Assembly (NCBI GenBank): GCA_942491485.1
Contig: CALOAX010000006.1
Span: 1 to 64,000 of the forward strand
Length of the DNA stretch: 64,000 nt
Direction of reading: 5' to 3'
From: Desulfoluna sp942491485
Lineage (GTDB): Bacteria; Desulfobacterota; Desulfobacteria; Desulfobacterales; Desulfolunaceae
Below are positions 15,254 through 23,683 of the stretch, in pieces (the stretch's first letter is position 1; each line of letters opens with the position of its first letter). The notes under the pieces are model-generated. The model searched no databases. It worked only from the letters and a program-made list of their open reading frames with translations, and had not been told where the DNA came from. Made by a program: the position numbers and the translations under genes.

Positions 15254-16702
15254 CTACAGATTCATAATATGGGAGATCTTTTTAGCGATATCGGTGTTGT
15301 CGTAGTAGCCACTGAAAAGGGTGGCACCTGTGCCGAAGGCGGAGGTAAGAACGGGAACGCCTGTGTGGGAATAGGTGGTCCACCCAAGGCCTGCTTTGCG
15401 GTTAAGCATATGGGTAAGCTGCATGGTAAAGGGGTCGTAACTGCCGTAGAGCATGTAATCGGCCATGCCGGGCTTGAGCGTCTCACCTTTGAGACTGCTC
15501 TTGTAGGCACGTTTCAGTTCGTCCACTTCATAAGGTTTGAGCTTAAGGCTTCCTTCGGCGTCGGTGGAGAGACCGAAGTGGGTCTCCACCAACTTCATGG
15601 CGCCTTTAAATCGCCCCTTTTTTTTCAGGTAGGTAGCAAATATGTCGTCAAGGAAGGCTTGGTGGCTTTTGGTCTGGTTGTTCATGAGGCTGTAGGAGGT
15701 AGCATACTTGGTACCGGAAAACCCCAGGGCCAGACCACCGCATTCGTGGTCACCGGTGACCACGACAAGGGTGTCATCGGGGTGCTCTTTGGCAAAGTCC
15801 ACCGCAACAGAGACGGCATCATCAAAGGCAAGGGTGTCTTTAATGGCTGCTGCGGCATCATTTGCGTGGCAAGCCCAGTCGATTTTCCCCCCTTCCACCA
15901 TGATAAAAAAGCCCTGCTCCCCATCCAGGAGTTCTACGGCTTTTCCGGTGAATTCAGAAAGACTTACATCATTGGTATCCCGGTCCATGTCGTAGGGCAT
16001 CGCCTTACCGTCGGGAAGGCGAGGGTTTACGGCAATCACTTTTCCACTCCCTTTTTTCAACCCCATGATCCCTCGCCTTGAATCCACAACGGTAAATCCA
16101 TTGGCTTTGGCTGCCTCTACAGCGTCTCCCAGAGGGGCTTTGGATTTGATGCCCTCCGGGTCCTTAAACCCTCCCCCGCCAAAGAAATCGATCTCGCTTT
16201 CGGCAAGCTCATGGTCGATCTCGTGATACATGCTGCGTGAAGGTTGGTGGGCATAAAAGGCTGCGGGCGTTGCGTGGTCAATGGAAACACTGGAGATGAT
16301 CCCCACCTTGATCCCTTCCCGCTTTGCTTTTTCAGCAAGGGTGGTCACCGACCGAAGGTTGGCATCCACGCCAATACATCCGATGTTGGTTTTTACGCCG
16401 GTGGCCATGGCGGTTCCTGCCGCCGCAGATCCTGTGATAAACCGATCTGCCGCTTGCGTGGTGGTGACACCATGCACCGGCATGGACTCCATCACCAGCC
16501 GACGCTCCAGTCCACTGTCCTTGAGATATTCAGTTGCTGCGGCCCGCTGGGGCATACCGAGACCATCTCCGACAAAAAGAAACACATACTTAGCCTGGTT
16601 TCCGCCATAGACGGCAAGAGATGAAGCTCCGACAGATGAAGCAAAAATGAGACCGGCACAAAGGGCCGTTAAAAAGTGTGATGACAGCCAAAACCGCGCC
16701 AT
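15254..16702 (-). CDS. phoA: Alkaline phosphatase (PhoA family)
   Basis: The product is a 482-residue periplasmic phosphomonoesterase with a signal peptide (about residues 1-26). Active-site elements are GDGLG with metal ligand Asp46, nucleophile Ser92 in TGSAAAGTAMATG, DHATPA, VEGGKIDWACH, TGDHECGG and YSHTG, which together supply the two Zn and one Mg ligand sets. The residue before the Ser is Gly rather than the Asp of E. coli PhoA. ATG at 16702 has GGGAGG five bases upstream. A Pho-box-like pair of heptamers lies about 100 bp before the start. The likely role is phosphate scavenging. Confidence 0.9.
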   Translation of the reverse strand: MARFWLSSHFLTALCAGLIFASSVGASSLAVYGGNQAKYVFLFVGDGLGMPQRAAATEYLKDSGLERRLVMESMPVHGVTTTQAADRFITGSAAAGTAMATGVKTNIGCIGVDANLRSVTTLAEKAKREGIKVGIISSVSIDHATPAAFYAHQPSRSMYHEIDHELAESEIDFFGGGGFKDPEGIKSKAPLGDAVEAAKANGFTVVDSRRGIMGLKKGSGKVIAVNPRLPDGKAMPYDMDRDTNDVSLSEFTGKAVELLDGEQGFFIMVEGGKIDWACHANDAAAAIKDTLAFDDAVSVAVDFAKEHPDDTLVVVTGDHECGGLALGFSGTKYATSYSLMNNQTKSHQAFLDDIFATYLKKKGRFKGAMKLVETHFGLSTDAEGSLKLKPYEVDELKRAYKSSLKGETLKPGMADYMLYGSYDPFTMQLTHMLNRKAGLGWTTYSHTGVPVLTSAFGTGATLFSGYYDNTDIAKKISHIMNL

Positions 16703-16796
16703 GGGTACCTCCCGTGATAAGTGATGAAAGAAAATGCTCTGCAACAAACTCACTCTTTTTTCACGGGAGACTATTAAGGAAGGGCATTTGGATTTG

Positions 16797-16814
16797 ATGA
16801 GAAACAGATGACAA
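16797..16814 (-). promoter_or_regulatory. Candidate PHO box upstream of phoA
   Basis: On the minus strand TTGTCAT-CTGT-TTCTCAT gives two direct heptamers with 4-base spacing, matching the CTGTCAT-N4-CTGTCAT layout of PhoB sites at 6/7 and 5/7 positions. It lies 95-112 bp before the phoA ATG. Confidence 0.4.
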
Positions 16815-16905
16815 TATGATGTCGATCGGACACCAAGGGCGGACCAACCTTTCAATACTGGACCACATGACAAGCCCCCCCTAACAAAAGGAGGGCGGCC
16901 CATTT

Positions 16906-17793
16906 CTAATCAAGCTGCATTGCAAGAAATGCCAGCTGGTCCTGAACAAACCTGTTAAAACCTTGCCCGACATAAGAGTCAAAGTGACCGTGGTCGTAGG
17001 TAATCAGGGTCGCTTCAGGAGCTGACTCTGCAGCTTTCACGGCAGGGACGGACGGCACGGTGATGTCTTTCAGAGCGACTTGCACCAGCCACGGTGCCCT
17101 CACCTTGCCCGCCCGCCGCCCCGGTGAATACCCAAGCAGAGGAAAGGCAAACCGTGCTGCCACCCGACGATCGACCTCAACCCCGTCGGGGAAGAGCTGC
17201 TCGGCCCCTTCGAACTCTCCGGGGCCTGTCATGGCAGCCAGGGCCCCTTCAGGGCCGAAAATATCGATATAGCGAGGCGTACGTCCAAAAGCCCGGCGCA
17301 TGGAATCCGTAAAAGCGGCAAAGCTAAGGCGGATCATCTGCCTGGGTCCTTGCAGAAGGGCACTGGACACCCCGCTCATATGAGGCACCTGTGAGATGAC
17401 TGCGGCAATGTCGGGATCTCTCGAGGCAACCTGAGCCACATGCCCACCACTTAGGGAGGTTCCCCAAAGCACGATCTTCTTTTCGTCAACGCCGGGGAGC
17501 GATCGGGCATACGCCACAGCGGCATGCCAGTCTTTAATCTGACTTCGAATATCCAGCAGCTGGCGAGGCAACCCCTGGCTCTCCCCGAAGTACCGGTAAT
17601 CGAAAACAACCACATGATACCCTGCCTGATGAAACCTCTTGGCGTAAGCATCCAGCCCCATCTCCTTGACACTTGCAAAGCCATGGGCCAGGACCACACA
17701 AGCTGTCTTCTCCTGCAGCGCTCTGTAATACCAACCTGAGCACCACTGACCACCGGAGTCAAAAACAATGGACTCTCTTTCGTTTTTTTTCAT
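16906..17793 (-). CDS. Alpha/beta hydrolase
   Basis: The product is a 295-residue soluble hydrolase. Seen: oxyanion region VVLAHGFASVKEMGLD, a typical DYRYFGES turn, nucleophile elbow GTSLSGGH with the central Ser, and the catalytic His in YDHGHFDSY near the C-terminus. The acid is probably the Asp in QVALKDITVP. The pattern fits the dienelactone-hydrolase/acyl-peptidase-like branch. The substrate is unknown. It lies 200 bp upstream of phoA on the same strand. Confidence 0.82.
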   Translation of the reverse strand: MKKNERESIVFDSGGQWCSGWYYRALQEKTACVVLAHGFASVKEMGLDAYAKRFHQAGYHVVVFDYRYFGESQGLPRQLLDIRSQIKDWHAAVAYARSLPGVDEKKIVLWGTSLSGGHVAQVASRDPDIAAVISQVPHMSGVSSALLQGPRQMIRLSFAAFTDSMRRAFGRTPRYIDIFGPEGALAAMTGPGEFEGAEQLFPDGVEVDRRVAARFAFPLLGYSPGRRAGKVRAPWLVQVALKDITVPSVPAVKAAESAPEATLITYDHGHFDSYVGQGFNRFVQDQLAFLAMQLD

Positions 17794-18027
17794 AACCTGA
17801 AATCCACCTGTGGGTATGACGGATTTTCCGTGGGGTGTGACGCGACTTGAAATGAAAAGATATGAGTTGAGAGGAGGTTAGGGAAAGAAAGACTCAGCCC
17901 CTGAAAAGATATATCGTATTCTACACCCGGCTCTGATACCCGTCAACGGAACCAGCCTGACGCACCGGCTCATCCATGGCATATGGCTTCGTGTTCTCCG
18001 AGGGGAGCCCCCCCGGCTGCACCACAA

Positions 18028-18066
18028 TAAAAAAAACGCTTCCCCCCCGAAGGAGAAAAGCGCTTT
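18028..18066 (-). terminator. Candidate terminator after the antiporter gene
   Basis: On the minus strand AAAAGCGCTTTTC and GAAGCGTTTTTT flank a C/G-rich loop, giving an imperfect stem followed by a U-run about 90 bp after the antiporter stop. Confidence 0.4.
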
Positions 18067-18149
18067 TCATATGCACACTCTTCTTTGCAGGCCCTTCCTC
18101 AACGAAGGTCCTCGCAATCAAGCAGAGACGACTGCCTTAATCACCCGTC

Positions 18150-19970
18150 CTACAGGATGATAAAGCAGAGAACCACCACAATCGTGGGAATCAAGGCGGC
18201 CATGGCGAGCTTGGCCGGGTTGACGCCATTTTCGAAGTACTTCTTCAAAATGGCCTGCCCCGCGGGGTTTGGCGCGTTGGCAATAACAGTCAAACCACCA
18301 CCAGCGACAGCACCCGCCACCACCGCATACTTGAGCGGATCGGTGAAGTTGGGAACCAGCGTACTTAAGAACGTGATGGCAGCGTTGTCGTTAAATGCCG
18401 TGAGCACGGTGGCACAAAGCATCAGGGTGAGCTCACCCAGGTTGCCTAGCACAGGGGCAATCCACCACCCCTGAACACCGCCGTGGATGACCAGGCCGCC
18501 GAGGAAGAAACCAACCAGCAGGGCGGGCTTCAGGTCGATTCGGTTCTGGAAAGGCGAGGTCACCTGGGCAAAGCCAAGGAAGAACAGCATGCCGCAGATA
18601 AACAGCGCCGGGTAATGCGCGTTGACAATCGTCCAGACCATAAAGAGAACGTGAACGCTCACCACCCATCCGGGGACGGGATCATCACGCTTGTCCCACT
18701 CGGGATCATAAAAATCTGCGCGCTCATCCGCAGGCATCAGACCGGGGATGGTTTTTCGCATCTCACGACGCTTGATCTCCTCAAACCTCTCGTTAAAGGC
18801 TTCCCTTACCAGCTCAGGGTCGGTGCCTTTTCTCTTGATCCGCTCGTCCAGCTGCTCTCGAAGCCGGGTCCGGGTTCTTTCCTTGATTTTGGTGCATGCT
18901 TCATTGAAGGATTCGGTATAACCCAGCTTGTTGCTGATGATATGCTCCAGCTCACTGAACTCCTGCTCAAGGTTTTCACGGGTAAAGTATTTCTTGCCGA
19001 TCTCTTCCTTGAGGCTGGTGAGCTCAAATTTTTCCTGCAATGCTTTGAACTCATTTTTAAACACCAAAAAGTAGAGAACATTGGAAATCAGGATACCGGT
19101 CAAGGCTTTCCAACCGAAGTTGGTGAGCATGTGGACCATTCCCCAATCCCAGGGGCCGGCGACCATCAGGACGGGTGGGGCCGCAAAATGGGTCAGGGTG
19201 CCCCCCACGGAGATGTTCACAAACAACAAACCGATGGTGGCATACTTGAACTTACTGCTTGGGTTCAGGTCATAGAACTTTGAGGACAAAAGAAGCGCCG
19301 AAATGGTCATGGCGGCGGGCTCGGTAATAAAGGAACCGAGAAGAGGGCCGAATGTGAGGATGGTAAACCACCAGGCGGTGAGCGATCCCCCGGCAAGACT
19401 GGCAATTTTCCACATGGAATTTTCGGCCAGCTTCAAAATCGGCCGGGTGGATGCCAGGGTCATGATGACCACGACGAACATGGGCTCGGTAAAGTTTACC
19501 TTATGGCCCAGATAGTTCAGGAGGGTGTGCCAGTCATAGAAACTGAAAATGGCCGCGGCCAGGGCAATGGCCCAGATACCGAAGATCGCCTCGACTTCCC
19601 CCAGGAAGTGAAACAACTCGGCCCCGTGGCTCACGGAATATTTATCCGCATCTCCCCGTATAATTTTTTCCTGATGTTCATGTTCCCACTTGTGGGCAAT
19701 GGCGAGGAATTTTCCGGCCATAAAGGTGTGGATGATGGCAAAAAGGAAGATCAGGCTTGCCACCAGGTTGAAGGGTTCCTGGATCACTCGATCTTTCAGG
19801 ATCTCAAAGATCCCGGAGGCGTGACTGTCCCCATAAGAGTCCAGGGCTCTTGGAAAAACATCGCCGGCTGGAGCGCCGTGCCCTCCGCCTCCTGCGGCAT
19901 AAGCCAGGGAGGCCATGGCCACAAGTCCAAGCGAAAACAAAACGATACTCAACAGTTTTCTTTTCTTCAT
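18150..19970 (-). CDS. Putative Na+/H+ antiporter (DUF1504-type)
   Basis: The product is a 606-residue membrane protein of the putative Na+/H+ antiporter family (PF07399). It has an apparent cleavable signal (AYAAGGGGHGAP), a first membrane domain (about residues 60-320 with FITEPAAMTISALLLSSKF), a long charged cytoplasmic insert of about 130 residues (KEEIGKKYFTRENLEQE onward), and a second membrane domain with NDNAAITFLSTLVPN and AGGGLTVIANAPNPAG. These Asn/Asp-rich re-entrant motifs resemble ArsB/NhaD-type ion transporters. The expected job is sodium homeostasis. The start ATG has GGAG upstream. Confidence 0.82.
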   Translation of the reverse strand: MKKRKLLSIVLFSLGLVAMASLAYAAGGGGHGAPAGDVFPRALDSYGDSHASGIFEILKDRVIQEPFNLVASLIFLFAIIHTFMAGKFLAIAHKWEHEHQEKIIRGDADKYSVSHGAELFHFLGEVEAIFGIWAIALAAAIFSFYDWHTLLNYLGHKVNFTEPMFVVVIMTLASTRPILKLAENSMWKIASLAGGSLTAWWFTILTFGPLLGSFITEPAAMTISALLLSSKFYDLNPSSKFKYATIGLLFVNISVGGTLTHFAAPPVLMVAGPWDWGMVHMLTNFGWKALTGILISNVLYFLVFKNEFKALQEKFELTSLKEEIGKKYFTRENLEQEFSELEHIISNKLGYTESFNEACTKIKERTRTRLREQLDERIKRKGTDPELVREAFNERFEEIKRREMRKTIPGLMPADERADFYDPEWDKRDDPVPGWVVSVHVLFMVWTIVNAHYPALFICGMLFFLGFAQVTSPFQNRIDLKPALLVGFFLGGLVIHGGVQGWWIAPVLGNLGELTLMLCATVLTAFNDNAAITFLSTLVPNFTDPLKYAVVAGAVAGGGLTVIANAPNPAGQAILKKYFENGVNPAKLAMAALIPTIVVVLCFIIL

Positions 19971-20667
19971 AATTTTTACTCCACGTCAGACTGCGAAAAA
20001 TATTTCTAAAGTAAGACAACCTTTTATACGCTCAGATAACCTCATCATTTCAGGGATTATGATGAGAAAGCGCAACCCTAAAAAACACATGGAGAGCCTT
20101 TATAGAATCAAGAAAGACACTCCATACATCTTATAAAATCAATGTCCTACAACCTGTCGAGTCATACTGCTCTGGGAACGAGCTCGATGCAGAGAGATCA
20201 TCACAACCTGCAGCGCTGAAATTGTTGATGCTGGGGCTCGTGACATATTGGACCTCTCAAGAATTTTCAAAAAAAGCAAGCCCCTTCCCGGACCTTACCT
20301 TGCGTTCCCCCGGAGTGAATATTACAAATCCTTCTGATTCCGGGTAGCTCCAGAAAATTCTTCCACACACAAAAAAAACCATTCCCCCCAAGATTTTGAC
20401 ATTTTTGCCCATCAACGACGACAACGAGCCCAACCACGGACACGCCCCAAAAGCCGTGTTTGTTCAAAAAAGCTGACCACTTACTTCAAGATTATTTATC
20501 ATACAATTACTCATCGCGGAGGCATCCTGTCGTGCGAAATCAAACCAAAAACAACCCCTCATATCACCTTCTTTTCATGTCAAACATAGAAACGCAGGTA
20601 GCCATTTGGTGTGCCATGATTTGTATCAACCCCCAACATTTGAGATGTGCGCGACCAGCTGCAATCG
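19971..20667. other. Long AT-rich spacer upstream of the antiporter
   Basis: About 700 bp with no credible gene. It holds an inverted repeat at 20041-20066 and several oligo-A/T tracts. The antiporter promoter must lie in the first part. Confidence 0.4.
20041..20066. promoter_or_regulatory. Inverted repeat CTCATCAT-N10-ATGATGAG
   Basis: Perfect 8-bp arms separated by 10 bp, 71 bp upstream of the antiporter start. It could be an operator for the antiporter; no regulator gene is adjacent. Confidence 0.35.
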
Positions 20668-20767
20668 CCCTTGCGCTTTGCCCTGAGGAGCGAGGGTCGA
20701 AAGTGTTCGCAACCCGCTTTCAAGGTTTTTTACCTAACGTGGCTTCGCCACCCTTGCCGCCGGAGGC
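20668..20767 (-). repeat. Dispersed repeat, arm A (-)
   Basis: S2 side CTTGCGCTTTGCCCT with loop GAGGAGCGA, a drifted second side, an inserted GTGGCTTCGCCAC hairpin, and T ending at 20767. TTAACCATAGAAAGCA follows. Confidence 0.7.
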
Positions 20768-20825
20768 TTTTTTCCCAAGCAATTTAACCATAGAAAGCAT
20801 CCCCCACGCCACCTAACCCACTGAA

Positions 20826-20839
20826 TTGACTTGAGTCAA
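20826..20839. promoter_or_regulatory. FNR/CRP-type palindrome TTGAC-TTGA-GTCAA
   Basis: A perfect 5-bp dyad with a 4-bp spacer, 92 bp upstream of the hemerythrin-like gene. It resembles FNR-family boxes such as those of HcpR, which controls nitrosative-stress genes in sulfate reducers; that assignment is inference. Confidence 0.5.
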
Positions 20840-20930
20840 AGACACCCCTGGCCGTACCCTGTAATCTACATCCATCATACAAACAGCCCTCCCGCCGATG
20901 GTGCGGGGTCCAGCATAAGGAGTCGAGACC

Positions 20931-21926
20931 ATGACAGACGCAACCATGAACAGAGAGATAAAATCCGTTATTGAAGAGTTCCCCACCATCGAGCAGATAT
21001 TGAGCGAGTACGGCGTGGGGTGCGGTGCCTGCACGGTGGGGACCTGCCTTGTAAAGGACATCGTCACCATCCATGTCTTAAGCGCAGCGCAGGAGGCGGA
21101 GTTGATGGAGCGATTTGCGCTGGTGTTTAAAGGAGAGGTCGAGGCTGCGCTGGCGCTGAAGAGTGAAGCAAAGCCCATGAGAATCATCTACTCCACGCCT
21201 GTGCAGAAGCTGGTGGACGAGCATGTTCTGATCAAACGGTTCATCGCGCTCATCCCGACAATCGTGGAGAGCCTGGATCTTGAGACTGAAGAGAGCAGAA
21301 ACCTGATGGCCATGGGGATCGACATGATCCGATCCTATGCGGACCGGTTCCACCACGCCAAGGAAGAGGATATTCTGTTTAAATACACCGACGAGAGCGC
21401 TGAGATCATCAACGTGATGTATGATGACCACAAAAACGCAAGGGCCCACGTCCGGGCCATGATCAAGGGTGTGGAAGGGCTCTGCTCCGGCGGGCACGAG
21501 ATAGAACTGCTGCCTATCATCGGTGTGACAGGCTCCGATATAGATGACGTTTATTTCGCCGGGGTCCTCTTTGTCAAAAGAGGCGACGGCTATCTCATAG
21601 CCTTTCACGAATTCGCTCTCTTTCAAAACGTCTTCCAGATCTTCTATCATATCCCTGATTCTCATGGCATATACCTTCTGAAAGTCTTTTCAAGACGCTC
21701 TTCTTTGCAGATTTCCCCTCTTCCTGTTCATCATACCAGTATTTGCCCCCCCTATCCCGAGAACAAACCGTCCGGTGTCATTCGACGTCCTGATTCGATA
21801 ATCGGCCATAACCCACAAAGCGCCCTTCGGGCTCCACGAAGGAGGCAGAGAGTTAGGGCCTCGGAAAAATTAAATTATACACCTCGATGTAACCAGCAAC
21901 ATAAGCATTGCTATATGGAACGTTGA
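20931..21926 (+). CDS. Hemerythrin/ScdA-like protein, truncated and read into foreign sequence
   Basis: Residues 1-70 form a small DUF1858/ScdA-like N-terminal domain with GVGCGACTVGTC. From about residue 90 a hemerythrin four-helix bundle begins: helix A LVDEHVLIKRF, helix B FHHAKEEDILF, helix C MYDDHKNARAHVRAM. The fourth helix with its HxxxE ligands is missing. After about residue 185 the frame runs on to 21926 through unrelated Pro/Ser-rich sequence that lies antisense to another gene start. An intact homolog would bind a di-iron centre and act in O2/NO sensing or Fe-S repair. This copy probably does not fold fully. Expression may be under the FNR-type box upstream. Confidence 0.7.
   Translation: MTDATMNREIKSVIEEFPTIEQILSEYGVGCGACTVGTCLVKDIVTIHVLSAAQEAELMERFALVFKGEVEAALALKSEAKPMRIIYSTPVQKLVDEHVLIKRFIALIPTIVESLDLETEESRNLMAMGIDMIRSYADRFHHAKEEDILFKYTDESAEIINVMYDDHKNARAHVRAMIKGVEGLCSGGHEIELLPIIGVTGSDIDDVYFAGVLFVKRGDGYLIAFHEFALFQNVFQIFYHIPDSHGIYLLKVFSRRSSLQISPLPVHHTSICPPYPENKPSGVIRRPDSIIGHNPQSALRAPRRRQRVRASEKLNYTPRCNQQHKHCYMER
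21490..21665 (-). pseudogene. 5' fragment of an unidentified opposing gene
   Basis: From ATG at 21665, preceded by AGAAGG, the minus strand encodes about 58 residues that look genuine: RIRDMIEDLEDVLKESEFVK, then YEIAVASFDKEDPGEINVIY. Beyond about 21490 the frame runs antisense to the hemerythrin gene. Two convergent genes appear to have lost both 3' ends in one deletion. I do not recognise the family. Confidence 0.45.
21813..21845 (+). repeat. Short repeat family D, copy 1
   Basis: AAGCGCCCTTCGGGCT with CACGAAGGAGG. Copies occur at 32344-32374 (inverted), 40253-40284 and, diverged, 60282-60315. The core GCCC-TTC-GGGC can form a hairpin. Confidence 0.6.
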
Positions 21927-22008
21927 TTAGGGCAGCATTGTGGAAACGGCCGGAAAATGTTGTTGTATAATTATTTCCGACCGAGGCCATTATCTCCACC
22001 GTTGTTCA

Positions 22009-22108
22009 CGGGCGAAGCCCGTCAGCGAATGTGATCGACCCGAGGAACGAGGGGCGAGAGCATTCGTAACCTGGGGTCCAGGGGCTCAGCCCCTGGCCGC
22101 CGGAGGCA
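22009..22108 (-). repeat. Dispersed repeat, arm A (-)
   Basis: S3 ACGGGC-GAA-GCCCGT, S2 GCGAATG/CATTCGT around GAGGAACGA, and perfect S1 CCAGGGGC-TCA-GCCCCTGG. T ends 13 bp before the DctP stop. Confidence 0.85.
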
Positions 22109-22120
22109 CGCCCTTTCAAA

Positions 22121-23305
22121 CTAGTATGGATTGTCCGGCAGGAGCCACCGCCTCAGGTCTTTGGGCTTGGAATCGATGTAGTCATAGTAGGGCCGTTCTG
22201 AAATCTCGTCCCAATTCCGTTTTCCCACAGCAAAGGCGTGATAGGCTTCGTGGACTTTCCGGCTTAGGGAATCCTTGCGGGAGGCGTCTTCCAGAACCGT
22301 TTCCGAGATCTCTCGAAAGGATTTCAACACAGAATCAGGAAACCGTTGAACACTGACCCCGTGCTCTTTTACCAACGTTGCCAAAGCTGCAAAATTCCGG
22401 CTTTCAAACTCGCACAGGGTCCAGAGGTTGGTTTCCGCAGCGGCGGCATCCACCATCTGTTGAATCGCTTCGGGGAGGGCCCTGTAGGCGTCGGCGTTAA
22501 TAAGCAGCTCAATGCAGGCTCCGGGTTCATGCCATCCGGGGTAGTAGTAGTATTTTGCCGCCCGGTGAAGGCCCATTTCCATGTCGTGAAGGGGCCCGAT
22601 CCATTCCGCCGCGTCTATTTGACCGGCTTTAAAGGCCTGATAGATCTCTTCTCCCATAAGGGACACAGGAATCGCCCCGGCCTTTTCGATGACCTTTCCC
22701 CCCAGCCCGGGCATCCGCATCCGCAGGCCTTTGAAATCCTCCACATGGTTCAGTTTCTTCTTGAACCAGCCCCCCATTTCCACGCCGGTGTTGCCAAAGG
22801 GTCGGGGAATCACACGGTAAGGAGCATAAACCTCTTCCCAGAGTTTCAGCCCGCCTCCGGAGTAAAGCCAGGAGTTCATCCCCTGGGCGTTCATGCCATA
22901 GGGCACAGATGCAAACCATTGGGATGCGGGGATGCTCTCCGTCTGGTAAAACGCAACGCTGCTGGCAAGCTCCATCCTGCCCGTTGAAACCGCAGCGAAC
23001 ACGTCCTTTGGCGCGAGCTTCTGGCTGTCGGGCGGAAGCGCCGTTATCTTCAACCGCCCTTCCGTCATGCTGTTCACACGTTCCGCAAACCGTGCCACCG
23101 CCTCATGCAGAAGCGACTGACCCGCCGGCCACGTGGTGGCCATCTGCCAGTGAATTGTTTTATTCGCAAGAACACTGGACGGCTTAAAAACAGACGACGC
23201 CGCAACGGCCGTTGCTCCAGCCATCCCCGCTTTTTTGAGAAACGCACGGCGGTCGGCCTTTTCGGTGGTATCTTTTTTCTGACTGGAATCAGATTCAGTT
23301 CTCAT
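22121..23305 (-). CDS. TRAP-type solute-binding protein (DctP family), Tat-exported
   Basis: This is the 394-residue periplasmic receptor of a TRAP transporter. A twin-arginine signal (RRAFLKKAG, residues 19-27) ends near ALAN/K. The mature protein shows IHWQMATTWPAGQSLLHEAV, GLRMRMPGLGGKVIEKAG (the region carrying the carboxylate-binding Arg), and the AAEWIGPLHDMEMGLHRAAKYYYYPGWHEPG block of the TakP-like 2-oxo-acid group. ATG at 23305 is chosen because the Tat signal follows; an earlier start would lie in the dispersed repeat. No DctQ/DctM permease is present nearby, so this is an orphan receptor. A 2-oxo-acid or other organic acid is the likely ligand. Confidence 0.88.
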   Translation of the reverse strand: MRTESDSSQKKDTTEKADRRAFLKKAGMAGATAVAASSVFKPSSVLANKTIHWQMATTWPAGQSLLHEAVARFAERVNSMTEGRLKITALPPDSQKLAPKDVFAAVSTGRMELASSVAFYQTESIPASQWFASVPYGMNAQGMNSWLYSGGGLKLWEEVYAPYRVIPRPFGNTGVEMGGWFKKKLNHVEDFKGLRMRMPGLGGKVIEKAGAIPVSLMGEEIYQAFKAGQIDAAEWIGPLHDMEMGLHRAAKYYYYPGWHEPGACIELLINADAYRALPEAIQQMVDAAAAETNLWTLCEFESRNFAALATLVKEHGVSVQRFPDSVLKSFREISETVLEDASRKDSLSRKVHEAYHAFAVGKRNWDEISERPYYDYIDSKPKDLRRWLLPDNPY

Positions 23306-23344
23306 GGGTTCACCCCTCTTTTCGATTTGATGAAGTCGTGAAAA

Positions 23345-23670
23345 CGCCTCCGGCGGCAAGGTGTGCCACCTTGAAAGCGGATTGCGAATGCTCCCACCCT
23401 TCGTTCCTCAGGGTAATCGCATTCGCTGACGGGCAGAGCCCGTAACCAAAGCAGTTATAACTTCAACTTTTAAGCAGCACCGGTTTGTTAAACGTTAGCC
23501 CTATTTCACTGTGGGTTTGACACTAAAGCACCGACATCTCAAGACCTTGAGATACGTGGCGCCCTCGCCTTACACTCCTCGCAAATGTAAAAGGAAAGTA
23601 CTCGAAGTTACGAGACACAACGCGCACTCGCCACCGGGTTTCGAGGTGCCCCCACCTCGCCGCCGGAGGC
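23345..23670. repeat. Dispersed repeat, unit A (+) / A (-)
   Basis: Left arm: S1 CAAGGTG-TGC-CACCTTG, S2 GCGAATG/CATTCGC with inner ACCCT/AGGGT, S3 ACGGGC-AGA-GCCCGT. Right arm: S1 CGAGGTG-CCCC-CACCTCG (23642-23659), T ending at 23670. The middle holds a divergent S2-like part. Confidence 0.85.
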
Positions 23671-23683
23671 ATATTTTCTCCCC

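Noticed and set aside
14153..16624. Long plus-strand frames opposite the YibE/F and alkaline phosphatase genes
   Set aside because: They are antisense shadows of genes with clear domains and signal peptides; high GC content keeps the opposite frames open.
21078..21489. Long minus-strand frame continuing from the gene start at 21665
   Set aside because: This part is antisense to the well-supported hemerythrin-like domain; only the first 58 or so codons look genuine.
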